A stretch of DNA of 64,000 nucleotides, taken from positions 38,319,341 to 38,383,340 of the forward strand of contig NC_081844.1 in assembly GCF_963259705.1 (NCBI RefSeq). The letters are read 5' to 3'. Below, piece after piece: positions 11,193 through 22,110 of the stretch. Below the pieces are notes generated by a model that was not told the origin of the DNA, ran no database searches, and was given only the letters and a program-made list of their open reading frames with translations. The translations under genes were made by a program, and so were the position numbers. Every line of letters starts with the position of its first letter. Position 1 is the stretch's first letter. Source of the DNA: Myotis daubentonii (Eukaryota > Chordata > Mammalia > Chiroptera > Vespertilionidae).

Positions 11193-13114
11193 TTTTTTCT
11201 TTTTTTTTCTTTTTTTTTTAAATTAAATCTTTATTGTTCAGATTATTACATTTGTTCCTCTTCCCCCCCCCCCCCATAACTCCCCTCCTCCCAGTTCCCG
11301 CCCCACCCTCCGCCCTCACTCCCCACCCACTGTCCTCATCCATAGGTGCACGATTTTTGTCCAGTCTCTTCCCGCATCTCCCACACCCCTTTCCCCCCCA
11401 AGAATAGTCAGTCCATTCCCTTTCTATATCCCTGATTCTATTATAATCACCAGTTCATTCTGTTCATCAGATTATTTATTCACTTGATTCTTAGATTCAC
11501 TTGTTGATAGATGCATATTTGTTGTTCATAATTTGTATCTTTACCTTTTTCTTCCTCTTCCTCTTCTTAAAGGATACCTTTCAGCATTTCATATAATCCT
11601 GGTTTGGTGGTGATGAACTCCTTTAGCTTTTCCTTATCTGTGAAGCTCTTTATCTGACCTTCAATTCTGAATGATAGCTTTGCTGGATAAAGTAATTTTG
11701 GTTGTAGGTTCTTGGTATTCATCACTTTGAATATTTCTTGCCACTCCCTTCTGGCCTGCAAAGTTTCTGTTGAGAAATCAGCTGATAGTCGTATGGGTAT
11801 TCCCTTGTAGGTAACTGAGTTTCTTTCTCTTGCTGTTTTTAAGATTCTCTCTTTATCTTTTGCTCTTGGCATTTTAATTATGATGTGTCTTGGTGTGGTC
11901 CTCTTTGCATTCCTTTTGTTTGGGGTTCTCCGCGCTTCTTGGACCTGTAAGTCCATTTCTTTCACCAGGTGGGGGAAGTTTTCTGTCATTATTTCTTCAA
12001 ATAGGTTTTCAATATCTTGGTCTCTCTCATCTTCTGGCTCCCCTATAATTCTGATGTTGGTACGCTTGAAGCTGTCCCAGAGGCTCCTTACACTATCCTC
12101 GCATTTTTGGATTCTTTTTTCATTTTGCTTTTCCGGTTGGGTGTTTTTGCTTCCTCGCATTCCAAATCATTGACTTGATTCTTGCGCTCCTCTGGTCTGC
12201 TGTGGGGAGTCTGTATAATATTCGTTATTTCAGTCAGTGTATGCTTAATTTCTAGTTGGTTCCCCAATATAACATCGAGGGTCTCATTAGTTTTGTTGTA
12301 GATCTCATTAAGTTTATCGGCGGCTTCTAAACAGTTTTTAAGAGACCTTAAAAGTGTGGTTCTGAACTCTATATCTTCCATTGACAATTTTGTCCTGTTT
12401 CTTTGTCTCCGCATTTTGTTATGCTTCCTTGGTGCACCCCCTAGTGGTCTTTGTTCGCAGTCTTATAGTTAAACCTTGATTGTTGTAGCTAATTCCAGGG
12501 AGGGTTTGACCTCCAGGCCAAGTGGCTATGAAAATCAGCTGTGTCAGCAGTGAGAGAACTTCTGTCCTCTAGGGAGGTGCTAATCTATCCTTTGCCTGAG
12601 GCTATCCCGCAAATGCCTCTGTGCAGGGCTTGGGCAGGGCGGGTCGAATAGGATCAACAGGATGGGCCGGAGAGAGCAGTTATGGCGGCTCTCAGTCCTG
12701 TCCCCAGGGGCTCTGCCTCTCTGAGTCCCAGCACCCGGTGCAAAGCTGGGAGAGAAAGCTGCACTCGCTCTGACCGAAGCCAGACAGTCCCGCTTCTCCC
12801 GTTTGAGTCTGGGTCCTTAAAGACTCGCCTGTATCTGGAGCTCAGAGTCTGCGACTCCCTCCCGATTGAAAACAACAACCGCGCCCTCCGCCGCCAGCTG
12901 GCTCCGTGCACTCCCCACCTCAGAATTTGACTTCAGCACTGCGCCTCCTCTGAGTGTCCATATGCATTTCTCTTTCCTCCTAGTTGTAGGACTTCCACTC
13001 AGCCAGCGTTCCTGTGGTTATGGGTGATGTCCGTTCCGTCTTTTAGTTTCACTTTTGAAGTAGTTGTTCACAGCAGCAAACTCTGGCGTTAACCTATGCC
13101 GCCATCTTGGTTCT
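11193..13114 (-). mobile_element. HAL1 half-LINE nested in L1 ORF2
   Basis: A 1.92-kb minus-strand element framed by a 14-bp duplication of L1 sequence: ccagggtgttttta at 11179-11192 and ccaggatgttttta at 13115-13128 (one mismatch). It has a GC-rich 5' region (13114-12420, beginning AGAACCAAGATGGCGGCATA), one ORF1 (12414-11567), a pyrimidine-poor 3' region and a tail at about 11193-11220. It has no ORF2, which defines HAL1. Such elements depend on L1 proteins for movement. Confidence 0.9.
11567..12414 (-). pseudogene. HAL1/L1 ORF1p-like RNA-binding protein, frameshifted
   Basis: Two overlapping minus-strand frames (12414-12088 and 12160-11567) together cover an ORF1p-like protein of about 280 residues. 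The N-terminal part (NKTNETLDVILGNQLEIKHT) has coiled-coil character. The C-terminal part has RRM and CTD landmarks: TNIRIIGEPE, ENLFEEIMTENFPHL, RHIIIKMPRAKDKERIL, SADFSTETLQARREW, and a KSFTDKEKLKEF end. In active elements this protein coats the RNA as a trimer. A frame change near 12090-12160 prevents translation as one protein. Confidence 0.88.
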
Positions 13115-13989
13115 CCAGGATGTTTTTAATTTCTTCTTTGATCTCACTGGTAACCCAATCAATATTTAATAACATGCTATTCAGCTTCCAAGTGTTTGAG
13201 TATTTTGGGTTGTTTTTATTGTAGTTTATTTCTAATATTATGCCATTGTGGTCTGAGAAGATGCTTGTTATGTTTTCAATCTTCTTGAATTTGGGTAAAC
13301 TTTGCTTGTGACCCAATATATGGTCTATTTTTGAAAATGTCCCATGTGCACTTGAGAAGAATGTATATTCTGTGGCTTTGGGGTGAAATGTTCTGAAGAT
13401 GTAATTAAGTCCATCTGATCTAGTGAGTCATTTAGGATTGCTGTTTCTTTGCCGATTCTTTTTGTCTAGAGGATTTATCCAGTGATGTCAGTGGTGTATT
13501 AAAGTCCCCTACTATGATTGTGTTGTTGTCGATCTCTCCCTTGATATCTTTCAGGATTTTTTTTATGTATTTGGGTGCTCCTGCATTGGGTGCATATATG
13601 TTTATCAGGGTTATATCCTCTTGTTGTATCGATCCCGTTAGTATTATGAAGTGGCTTTCTTTATCTCTTGTTAATGCCTTCACTTTGAGGTCTATTTTTT
13701 CAGATATAGGTATTGCTACCCCAGCTTTTTTTAAATTTCTATTTGCCGGAAAGATATTTTTCCATCCCTTCACGTTCAGTCTGTGTGAGTCCCTTCTTCT
13801 GAGGTGGGTCTCTTGTAGACAGCAAATGTATGGGTCATGTTTTTTTATCCATTCAGCCACTCGATGTCTTTGGGTTGGAGCATTTAGTCCGTTTACGTTT
13901 AAAGTTATTTTTGAAAGGTGCTTTTTTTGTTGCCATTTCTTTTTTTGTGTGGCTGTTTTCTTTCTGAGCTTTCTATTTCTTCTTTTTAC

Positions 13990-14203
13990 ACCAATCCCTT
14001 TAGCATTTCTTGCATTGCTGGCTTGGTGGTGATAAACTCCCTTAACCGTTTTTTGTCTGTGAAGCTTCTTATTTCCCCTTCAATTTTGAATGATAGCCTT
14101 GCTGGATAGAGTATTCTTGGATTCAGTCCCTTGCTTTGCATCACTTTGTAAATTTCCTTCCATTCTTTTCTGGCCTGATGTGTTTCGGTTGAGAAATCAT
14201 TTG
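13990..14203 (-). pseudogene. Truncated LINE-1 ORF1 C-terminal tail
   Basis: Plus-strand text 'ggcctgatgtgtttcggttgagaaatcatttgatag' at 14171-14203 parallels the HAL1 ORF1 region at 11752-11790. The following 200 bp parallels the ORF1 3' end. Homology to ORF1 stops abruptly at 14203, where VNTR sequence starts, so only the last ~70 codons of ORF1 remain, with stops. Confidence 0.8.
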
Positions 14204-14825
14204 ATAGGCTGCTGTTCCTTGGATGGGGGCGGGCTGCACGCTGCCGTTCTTCCTCTAATGTGGTGGGCTCATTGTGGGGCTACTGCTCCTTGGACTTGGA
14301 CAGGTTGATTGCAAGTCTGCTGCTCCTTGGCCGGGAGTTAGCTGCACGTGTGGCTGCTCCTCCTCGGACTGGGACGGGCCACTCACCCGGCTGCTGCTCG
14401 TCTGACAGGTGTAAGCTGTGTGTGGCTCTGCTCCACGGACTGGTGCATGCTGCGCAGGGCTGCCGCTCCTCGGATGTGGGTGGCTTGCTCGTGTGGCTGC
14501 TGCTCCTCGGACTGGTGCAGGATGCGGGCTGTGTGCAGCTGTTGTTCCTTGGATGGGGGAGGGCTGAGCAAGGCTGCCGCTCCTCAGACGTAGGCAGACT
14601 GCACGTGTGGCTGCTGCTCCTCGACGGGTCGGACTGCTCACGTGGTTGCTGCTCCTCGGATGGGGGAGTGGGCCACTCACACAGCTGCTGCTCCTTGGAC
14701 ATGGCAGGCCACATGAGGCTGCTGCTCCTAGGCCTGGGGCAAGCTGCTCACGGGGCTGATGCTCCTTGGACAGGAGCGTGCTGCTCACGTGTCTGCTGCT
14801 CACGTGGTTGCAGTGCCCTGGACTA
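14204..14825 (-). repeat. GC-rich VNTR, about 36-45 bp units
   Basis: About 14-16 degenerate direct units, each beginning like 'gctgctgctcctcgga' and followed by a variable 'ctgg..gca..ctgctcacgtg' spacer. Examples begin near 14388, 14498, 14609, 14646, 14684, 14719 and 14756. Long frames are open on both strands (for example 14260-14826 plus and 14255-14803 minus). This is expected from GC-rich repeats whose unit is often divisible by three and is not evidence of a gene. The VNTR lies inside the TSD-framed L1 insertion. Confidence 0.85.
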
Positions 14826-15140
14826 AAGCGTTGGGCTGGTCAGAGGGGAGCGTGCTTCAGAACTCACAGGAACCTGCACCCGGGGTGGCTAGAGACTTGG
14901 TGACTGTGGAACCACAGCCAAGGTATCAGGTCCCTGGCAGGGGTGGCTGTAGAGTCCCAGGTGTTACCTGAGGGCACCCTGGGTGGCGGTGAGGCTGGGC
15001 TCCCAGTTACTTCAGCTCTCCCCTTTGAAAAGGCGAGGCCTCTGAGGAAGAGCTGGCCTCCTGGTTCTGTTTGCAACGGTAGCGGCGGCTGCCCAGTTAG
15101 GCTGCCGGTTCGCCTGCCCCCGAAGGTCCTATGGAGTCTA
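14826..15140. other. GC-rich unique segment of L1 5' module
   Basis: About 300 bp of non-repetitive GC-rich sequence between the VNTR and the CA repeat. No homology recognised. It could be leader or captured sequence belonging to the L1 insertion. Confidence 0.5.
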
Positions 15141-15149
15141 ACTGTGCCT

Positions 15150-15152
<3 letters not shown>

Positions 15153-15206
<54 letters not shown>

Positions 15207-15254
15207 CACACATAACCACACACACCACACACACACCCCACACACAACCACACA
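15153..15254 (+). repeat. (CA)n microsatellite
   Basis: Nearly pure CA from 15153 to about 15203, then CACACC-type imperfect repeats to about 15254. Confidence 0.95.
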
Positions 15255-15570
15255 CTTCTCTTTTGTGCCCTTGCTGCTGCCTTCTTCCTGCCTCTGTAGC
15301 TGGGTCTAGGGTGTAATTGACCCATTCGTTAATGAAGTTTCCTCTCCAGGTGTCTGGTTATGTGGTTTGCTCTCTGGCACTTTAGCCAGACAGGATAAAA
15401 TTCACCTTAACGAGACATGACCCAAAGGGAACAAAGCATGAGTGTACTCACGACACCGATAGCCCCAATATCAGTGACCACCTGAGAAAAGAGAATTAGG
15501 GGAGAGAAAAGAGAGCACAAATGATATCTAAGAGAGAGGAAAAAAAGATAGGAGAGAAAGGAAAAAGGAG

Positions 15571-15689
<119 letters not shown>

Positions 15690-15889
15690 CACCACAGAAC
15701 CAATAGATAAACCAAACAAATACAAACATCAAACACCCAGTAAAGAGGGTGGGGGCAGAATCTGTAGAGGCTGAGCTGATATACAGGAAATAAGGTTAAG
15801 GATTGGATAAATATGGGGAGGACCTCACTTCAGTATAGAGGAAGTAGAAAAGGGATGAGTGGATTAGAAGAGACAGAAGGGGAACAAAA

Positions 15890-16135
15890 TAATGTATTTA
15901 CAAAAAAATTGATTTAAAAAATGGTATAAAAATAGAAAATAACAAAGTAAAAATAAAATAAAATTAAACAATGAAAAAATAATGTGAAAAGTAGAAAATA
16001 AAGCAACAAACAAAAAAGGAGAACAAAGAAAAAAACAAAAAAAGAGCAACAAACAAACAAAAAAAAAGAAAAACAAAGCAAAAAGCAAAAAAAAAAAAAA
16101 GCTAACAAAATAATAATAAAAAAATAAAAATGAAA
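15890..16135. repeat. A-rich low-complexity tract
   Basis: Adenine-dominated sequence of aaac/aaat units forming the 5'-most part of the L1 insertion (T-rich in element orientation). No gene. Confidence 0.8.
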
Positions 16136-16235
16136 AATTGAAATGTCATTCCTTTGGCTGGCTTAAGATCCCAGGTTTCTGGAATGTCTGTGATTTTTTG
16201 TTGTTGTTGTTGCTGGGACTTCCACCGGCCTTCTT

Positions 16236-17089
16236 GCAGAAAAGGAACACCTGGCTCCCACAGCCCACCAGAGCTGTGCTCACAGGCCCTCGGCTCCAAG
16301 TGAGTTTGCAACCCAATGGCTTTTACACCTAGCACCTTTCCCTGAGCATCTTATTCAACCCGATTTTCTGACTGAGCACCCACTGTGTCCCAGGTGATGC
16401 CTGGGTGCTTGCAGAGCAACAGGGAGCCAGCCACCCTGTCCTATGGAGCTTGCGTTCTGCCAGGAGTGGACGGGGGTGCAGGGAGGAAACAGCCTCTGAC
16501 ATACATGAGGTGCAGCTATTAGAGGGCACGGGCACCATGAAAACATGGAAATGAAGCCACATAGTCGCTCCTTGAGAGAGTGGCAAAGGAAGGCTCACTG
16601 AGGGAAAATGGATGGATGGAGGAGAGCCAGGGGGATGCCTGGATAAGGGCATTGGCCAGAGGGATAGCCCACTGAGAGGCAGCAGGACAAGCAAGAGGCT
16701 GAGTGAAAGGGGGTGGAGGCTGGGTCGGGGGGCACATCCTACAGGGATTGAAGGCCCATGAGAACCTTGTGTCCCCTGAGTGAAGGGGGAGGCACTGGGG
16801 CTGTAGGTGAGGGCCTGCTGGGCTGATGCAGTGGGGACAGACCCTCTGTCATTAGCAGACTGAGGGGGAAGAGGAAGCAGGGAGACAGCAGGAGGTGACA
16901 GCACCCTCCCTGAGGGTGATGCAGAGACAGTGGAAACTGCGGCAGCTTTGGAGTGTGCTGGAGGAAAGCCAGAGCCTGAGGAACGATGTGGGGGGGAAGG
17001 GTGAGGAGGCCCCATGCTCAGCTCAGCCCCTGGGAGGGCAGGGTCTCCGGCAGCTGCCAGCGGAAGACCTGGGGTCAGATCCTGTCAGA
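16236..17089. other. Intergenic, GC-rich flank of the L1 insertion
   Basis: Contains an ancient mammalian repeat-like segment near 16365-16460 (gagcacccactgtgtcccagg ... tggagcttgcgttctgccag). Open frames here are short and show no protein family. Confidence 0.4.
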
Positions 17090-17280
17090 GGTTGAGCAGT
17101 GATCCAGGAATCAAGAGGCCACTGGTTTGATTCCAGGTCAGGGCACATGCCCTGGTTGCAGGTTAGATCCCCTGTGGGGGGGTGTGCATGACTCTCCCAT
17201 GGATGTTTCTACCTCTCTAGCCCTCTCCCTTCCTCTCTCTCTAAAAAATCAATAGAAACGTATTTTTAAAAAGTAAAAAA
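17090..17280 (+). mobile_element. Ves SINE, diverged
   Basis: Plus-strand copy: 'ctggtttgattccaggtcag', 'ggttgcaggttagatcccct', a CT-rich tract and 'ctctaaaaaatcaatagaaa'. Confidence 0.85.
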
Positions 17281-17978
17281 ATAAAGGAAAATGAAATAAT
17301 AAATGGGTTAACTGCTGCTAATAGTTGAGTAAGGTAAAAATGAGAAAAATATTCATTGCATTTGGCAATGTGGAAGTCATTAGCAAAATGATCATAGTAT
17401 AAACAGTGTTAGGAATGAGAGTCTGATTGAAGTGGGGAGAACAGGAAATGAAAATAGAGGTTATCATCAATAACTACATAATTTTGCTATAAACTGGAGC
17501 AGATTGATTGGATGAAGACTGACTAATTCCAGGGGAAAATGTATGTATTTCAAGGTGAGAGACTCTGACTTCCGTTTCCCACAGTAGAATCTCAACTTCC
17601 TGAAGGCAGATACCTTAATAGTGTTGCTCCCTACTTGCACATTTAACATCTGTTGTGCCTGACTCCTGAGTATTTGGCCATGAACATATATTCACTCAAA
17701 AAAAACTGCACTGGATTTGATTTTTGCTAAGTTACTTTATTCCTTTGGTGTCCTGTAACACAATAGGGCAAGAACTCCTCAACCTGACACTCCACCCAAG
17801 GACCTAAGCACATTTCTGCGTTTGCCACTCAGTCAGATTCAGGGCATGTTTAGGGGAAAAAAGAGAGAACAGAGAAACAGTTAAGAAACTGAATCCTCCA
17901 CTAAATTCTTTCACTGTATCCCAGTGAAAAACAATTTATAAAGGGTAATGAGTCATTTAATGATAAAGGGAAGTCCTA
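17281..17978. other. Intergenic, no gene recognised
   Basis: AT-rich DNA with short spurious frames only. Confidence 0.45.
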
Positions 17979-18081
17979 TCCTATATAATAAAGAGCTAAT
18001 ATGCTAATTAGACCAGGGCCCTGAGGAAGCTTGGGCTGTGAAGGCCTACTCTTGCATGAATTTCATGCATCAGGCCTCTAG
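17979..18081 (+). mobile_element. 103-bp mini-Helitron with both ends
   Basis: Starts TCCTATATAATAAAGAGC after an A and ends CTAG at 18078-18081 before a T. The 3' hairpin (TGCATGAATTTCATGCA) is present near 18052-18068. Almost everything between the termini is lost, leaving little more than the recognition ends. Confidence 0.92.
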
Positions 18082-18726
18082 TTTTATCATACTTGAAGAA
18101 AATGCTGACTGTTGGGCTTGATGTTCTTAATAGAAGTTATTTTGATTAGTTTATATGATGATGTATTTTTTGAAGGGAGTGGGGGGTAGAGAAGGCTTAT
18201 AGTTTATTTCAGTATTGTGTTTCAGAAATTCTTGGACTCATGGTAGACACTATCTTACAGTACCATTTTTCTTCTTTTATTGTATGCAAGGAAAAATGAC
18301 CTAAATGTGAGTCCCATTTCATATCTATATTGATAGACTATAATCATGTTTGCTTTAGAAATACTTATGTTATTAAAAAATATGCCACCAAATTTTTTAA
18401 AAAGTTATGGAAACTGATAATGTTCAAATGTATGAATCAAACACTACATAGTATATAAATGGCACAAAAATGTAATTAAAAAGGAATGCAGGATAAGTTC
18501 GTTTTTCTTAAATCAGACTCACTAAAGTTACCCAAATGATTATAGGGATAATGTTATTATCAAAGTGTATGTGAACATAGGAAGTCAAGTTTCTTGGGAA
18601 AACAAAAGTAGACAGACACAAATCAGTTTGAATGAATAAAAGAGTAACTTAATGCAAATGGACTTTACAAAAATGCGTATGTAACTTTGTCATCCAGCCC
18701 ACAAGGTTTAATTTGTACCTATGCTA
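18082..18726. other. Intergenic, no gene recognised
   Basis: AT-rich DNA with no recognisable feature. Confidence 0.45.
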
Positions 18727-19303
18727 TGTATTAGGGTTTTCTAGAGAAACAGACCAATAGGCTATATATAAGGAAAGAAAGAGATTTGTTGTAAGGAATT
18801 GGCACACACCACCATGGAAGAGGGTAAATCCCAAGAACTGCAACCCAAGTTGGCAAGCTGGAGACCCAGGAAAAATGATGTCTAATTCTAGTCCAAGTCC
18901 AAAACCTAAGAAACAGGAGAACCAGGAGGGAACCAGGTGTAGTTCCTGTTCAAAGGCCAGCAGACTTGGGAGCTAGGAAGGGTGGTTGTTTCAAGTTGAG
19001 TTTGAAGGCAAAAAAAAAAAGAAAAAAGAAAAGAAAAAAAATTTGACGTCCTAGTTTGAAAGCAGTCAAACAGAAAGAATTCTCTCTTACGAGGGAATCA
19101 TCCTTTGTTGTTCTCTATAGGCTTTCAACTGATTGGATAAGGCCCACCCATATTAGGAAAGGCAATCTGCTTTACTCAGGCTATTCATTCAAATGTTAAT
19201 TTCATCCAGAAACATTCTCACAGAAACACTCAGAATAATGTTTGACCAAATATGTCAGCACCCTGTGGCCCAGTTAGGTTGTTACATAAAATTAACCATC
19301 ACA
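18727..19303 (-). mobile_element. MLT2-like ERVL solo LTR
   Basis: Minus-strand LTR beginning TGTGATGGTTAATTTTATGT at 19303 and ending CCCTAATACA at 18727. The conserved MLT2 passages are visible in plus orientation: 'tcaactgattggataaggcccaccca' near 19127 and 'tctgctttactcaggct' near 19168. A purine-rich stretch (19010-19045) interrupts it. No retroviral coding region adjoins. Clear target duplications are not visible. Confidence 0.75.
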
Positions 19304-19371
19304 CAGTATAGTGAACATTTATTATTTATATACTAAAAAGGAATAATGTATGCAAGACAAAAATATTTTTT

Positions 19372-19578
19372 TAAATATGTTTTATTGATTTCAGAGAGGA
19401 AGAGAGAGGGAAAGAGGGTTAGAAACATCAATGATGAGAATCATTGACCAGCTGCTTCCTGCACACCCTCCTACTGGGGTTTGAGCCCACAATCTGGGTA
19501 TATGCCCTGATCAGGAATCAAACTGTGACTTCCTGGTTCATAGGTTGACACTCAACCACTGAGCAACATTGGCTGGGC
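19372..19578 (-). mobile_element. Ves SINE
   Basis: Minus-strand copy: 'tattgatttcagagaggaag' tail side, 'gatcaggaatcaaactgtgac' box region and 'ccactgagcaacattggctg' head. Confidence 0.88.
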
Positions 19579-21086
19579 CAAAAATGTTTTTTCAAATGGA
19601 CTTTCCCAATGTCTCACCTTCAAAAATAGTGCCTGATATTTGCTAGACATTTAGTTATAAGAAATATTCATGGATTACTGCAGTGCAACTAAATGCCCAG
19701 TCTTATACTTTGAGGCCTGACAGGTAAAGCCTTTGGAATTGCCTACTTTCAGGCCTGAAAAATAACATATAGTTATTTTGGCCAGGAGCTGGATCGATTC
19801 CTCACTAAAGAGTTGATAAAAAAGAGGAAGAGTAGTCTATGTGCTAGAATTTCTGACAAAAGGTGAAAAAGTCACATATTGTGAACAGTCACTTCAGAGT
19901 ATAGGAAAGAAAGGATAGACAATTAGGCCAGATTAGGTCAGAGCAGTCAAAGAATAGGTCAAAGTCAGATGTTTTTCCCCAAATTGCTGAGAAGGTCTCT
20001 TATGGGAACACTTTTAAAGTTTTCAACTCCTGTGTGGACAGGAGTGAGGGCTCAAGATAAACTGGATGCAAGGTTATGTGGAGATTGTATTTCTTGTGGC
20101 CACCAGTGAGAGCGCAGAGTCAGGGAGCCAGAAGTAGTAGAGGGGGACTGTGTGCCTGATGTCTATGTTTCATCCCTGACTGGGGCAGACCAACACCACT
20201 GTGCGCAAGAGTCTGACGAAAACCAGGGAGGGAAGGGGCTGCACAGGAAGTGCCTTTGCAGGAGTGCCCCCTTCCTTGCCTTATTGCTAATCAGGATGAG
20301 GCCTTCAAGATCACTGTCTTCAAGGTTGAGGTTGAGAGGAGATTGACAGGTAGCTGAACGTCAGTTGGAAGATCCAGTCACCAGTTGGGACTCAGTGACC
20401 ATGTTTCTCTCCCATTGGGCCCTGTCTTCCTAGGATGTTGCCTTAGTGCAAGAACAGGCTCAACAGTCTGCCTTAAGAATGTGAGAGGGCTGTTTGCTGA
20501 ACTCTGCAAGCACCTCCAGAGGCCAAAGGGCAAGCAAACATGCTCAGAACTCTTCCCCCTCAACCCAATCCTGTCTCTCACCCCAGCATCTGGGGAGATT
20601 GGTGCTACCTGGGAAGAAAGCACATGGATAAAACACATATGAGAGGGAGGTGGGGACTGCTTATGTTCCTTCTTGTTTTTCATTGCTAAAATTGCACTGA
20701 TCATTGCAATGTAAAATGTATCCGGAAGGAGGTCACAGTTTGATTCCTGAAGGTGGGGAGGAGTGTTTAATACACAATGCCAGTGCATCTTCTTGTTTTG
20801 TGTCCCCTCCCACCCTCCCCTTTGTGACAGGAGACTGATTATTCTGCTTCCGATCTTCCCATCCAGAATTTTGTTCTCCCATCAAGTCTAGTTATATTTT
20901 CTATTCTTACTACCTCTCCATCAGTGAGATTCTGGTGAAGGTCTCTGCAGCTGTCTCATTCCTTCCCAATGGCAGTGACATAAAATGAGTCTCTAAACAG
21001 CATTGAAAGCTCAGCAACTCTCTGAATTTAGGGTACAGATTCCTGTCCACTTCTTGTCATGGGTTTGCAGGTTGAGAACTAGGGTT
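19579..21086. other. Intergenic, no gene recognised
   Basis: About 1.5 kb with short frames only (for example 20378-20788 minus, 136 codons) that show no family motifs and no codon bias I can detect. No RNA gene seen. Confidence 0.45.
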
Positions 21087-21101
21087 AACTTTGGCTCTCT
21101 T

Positions 21102-21491
21102 CATTATGCTAAGTGAAATAAGCCAGTCAATAAAGGAAAAATACCACATGATCTCACTCATTCATGGACAATAGAGACCATTATAAACTTTTGAACAATA
21201 ATAGATACAGAGGCAGAGCTGCCTCAAACAGATTGTCAAACTGCAGCGGGAAGGCCAGGGAGGGTTGGGGGGCAGGAGGTAGTGGGGTAAGAGATCAACT
21301 AAAGGACTTGTATGCATGCATATAAGCATAACCAATGGACATAAGACACTGGGTGATAGGGGAGGCTAGGGGACTGTCTAGGGCGGGGGGATAAAATGGA
21401 TACATATGTAATACCCTTTGTAATACTTAAAGCAATAAAAAAAAATAATAATAAAAAAATAATAAAAAAAAAGTAATGAAAAAAAAAAAAA
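21102..21491 (+). mobile_element. 5'-truncated LINE-1 3' end
   Basis: L1 ORF2-end and 3' UTR sequence (ctaagtgaaataagccagtc ... catatgtaataccc) with an A/AATA-rich tail. It is framed by a perfect 15-bp duplication, aactttggctctctt, at 21087-21101 and 21492-21506. Confidence 0.93.
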
Positions 21492-21714
21492 AACTTTGGC
21501 TCTCTTTGGAGAAACTTCCTGCCTCTTCTCTCATATGTATGCAAGGTTACCTTAAAGTGGTTCAGTTGTTTCATTTCTATGAAGGTGTTGAGAATGTAAA
21601 ACATTAAGCCCAGAGACCTGAGAGGGATTCTCCACCCCGACTTTTCATCAGAATCAGATTGAAGTTTAAAGAAATCTATATGCCCGAGTGCTGTGCTGGG
21701 TGAATGGTGTAGGC

Positions 21715-21918
21715 CAGGGGTCCTCAAACTACGGCCCGCAGGCCACATGCAAATACAAATATTGTATTTGTTCCCGTTTTGTTTTTTTACTTCAAAATAA
21801 GATATGTGCAGTGTGCATAGGAATTTGTTCATAGTTTTTTTTAAAACTATAGTCCAGCGCTCCAATGGTCTGAGGGACAGTGAACTGGCCCCCTGTTTAA
21901 AAAGTTTGAGGACCCCTG
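21715..21918. mobile_element. Non-autonomous hAT (MITE)
   Basis: A 204-bp element with inverted ends CAGGGGTCCTCAAACT and AGTTTGAGGACCCCTG (16-bp perfect TIR). It is flanked by 8-bp duplications gtgtaggc (21707-21714) and gtgtaggg (21919-21926), one mismatch. The 8-bp target size and CAGGGG ends identify the hAT superfamily. No transposase is encoded. Confidence 0.95.
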
Positions 21919-22110
21919 GTGTAGGGGGTATGGGGTGGAGCCTGGCATGGCATCCAGTTGAGGGGAGGGCTGAGAAAGTGTTGCAAAAGTATGGGTTATT
22001 CTTCATTGAGATAAAGGATTTGGTTTTCCTGATTCATTATAAAACTTACAATTTTCCCAAGCTGGTGTCGCCAACCAAATTACATATAAAACATTGAAAG
22101 GAATGCTCTT

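Larger units (their letters stand above)
8238..13936 (-). pseudogene. LINE-1 ORF2 (endonuclease/reverse transcriptase), disrupted
   Basis: Decayed ORF2p, which in active elements nicks DNA and reverse-transcribes L1 RNA. The segments read in order on the minus strand. The endonuclease is at 13936-13089 (ICCLQETHL at about 13825, VGDFNTPL, then SDHNG near 13250). A linker and fingers run 11166-10327 ([18 protein letters not shown]). The palm is at 10174-9899 ([13 protein letters not shown]). The C-terminal domain is at 9902-8238, including the Cys-rich '[18 protein letters not shown]'-like zinc knuckle near 8600. It is broken by the HAL1 insertion, by frame changes near 13430, 10400, 9900 and 9594, and by stops. 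At about 9904-9912 one base is missing inside the FADD catalytic motif, so FADD becomes F-A-M-T. The 3' UTR follows at 8237. Confidence 0.93.

Noticed and set aside
14255..14826. Long ORFs on both strands (182-188 codons)
   Set aside because: They lie entirely in a VNTR whose units keep frames open on both strands; no domain or start context.
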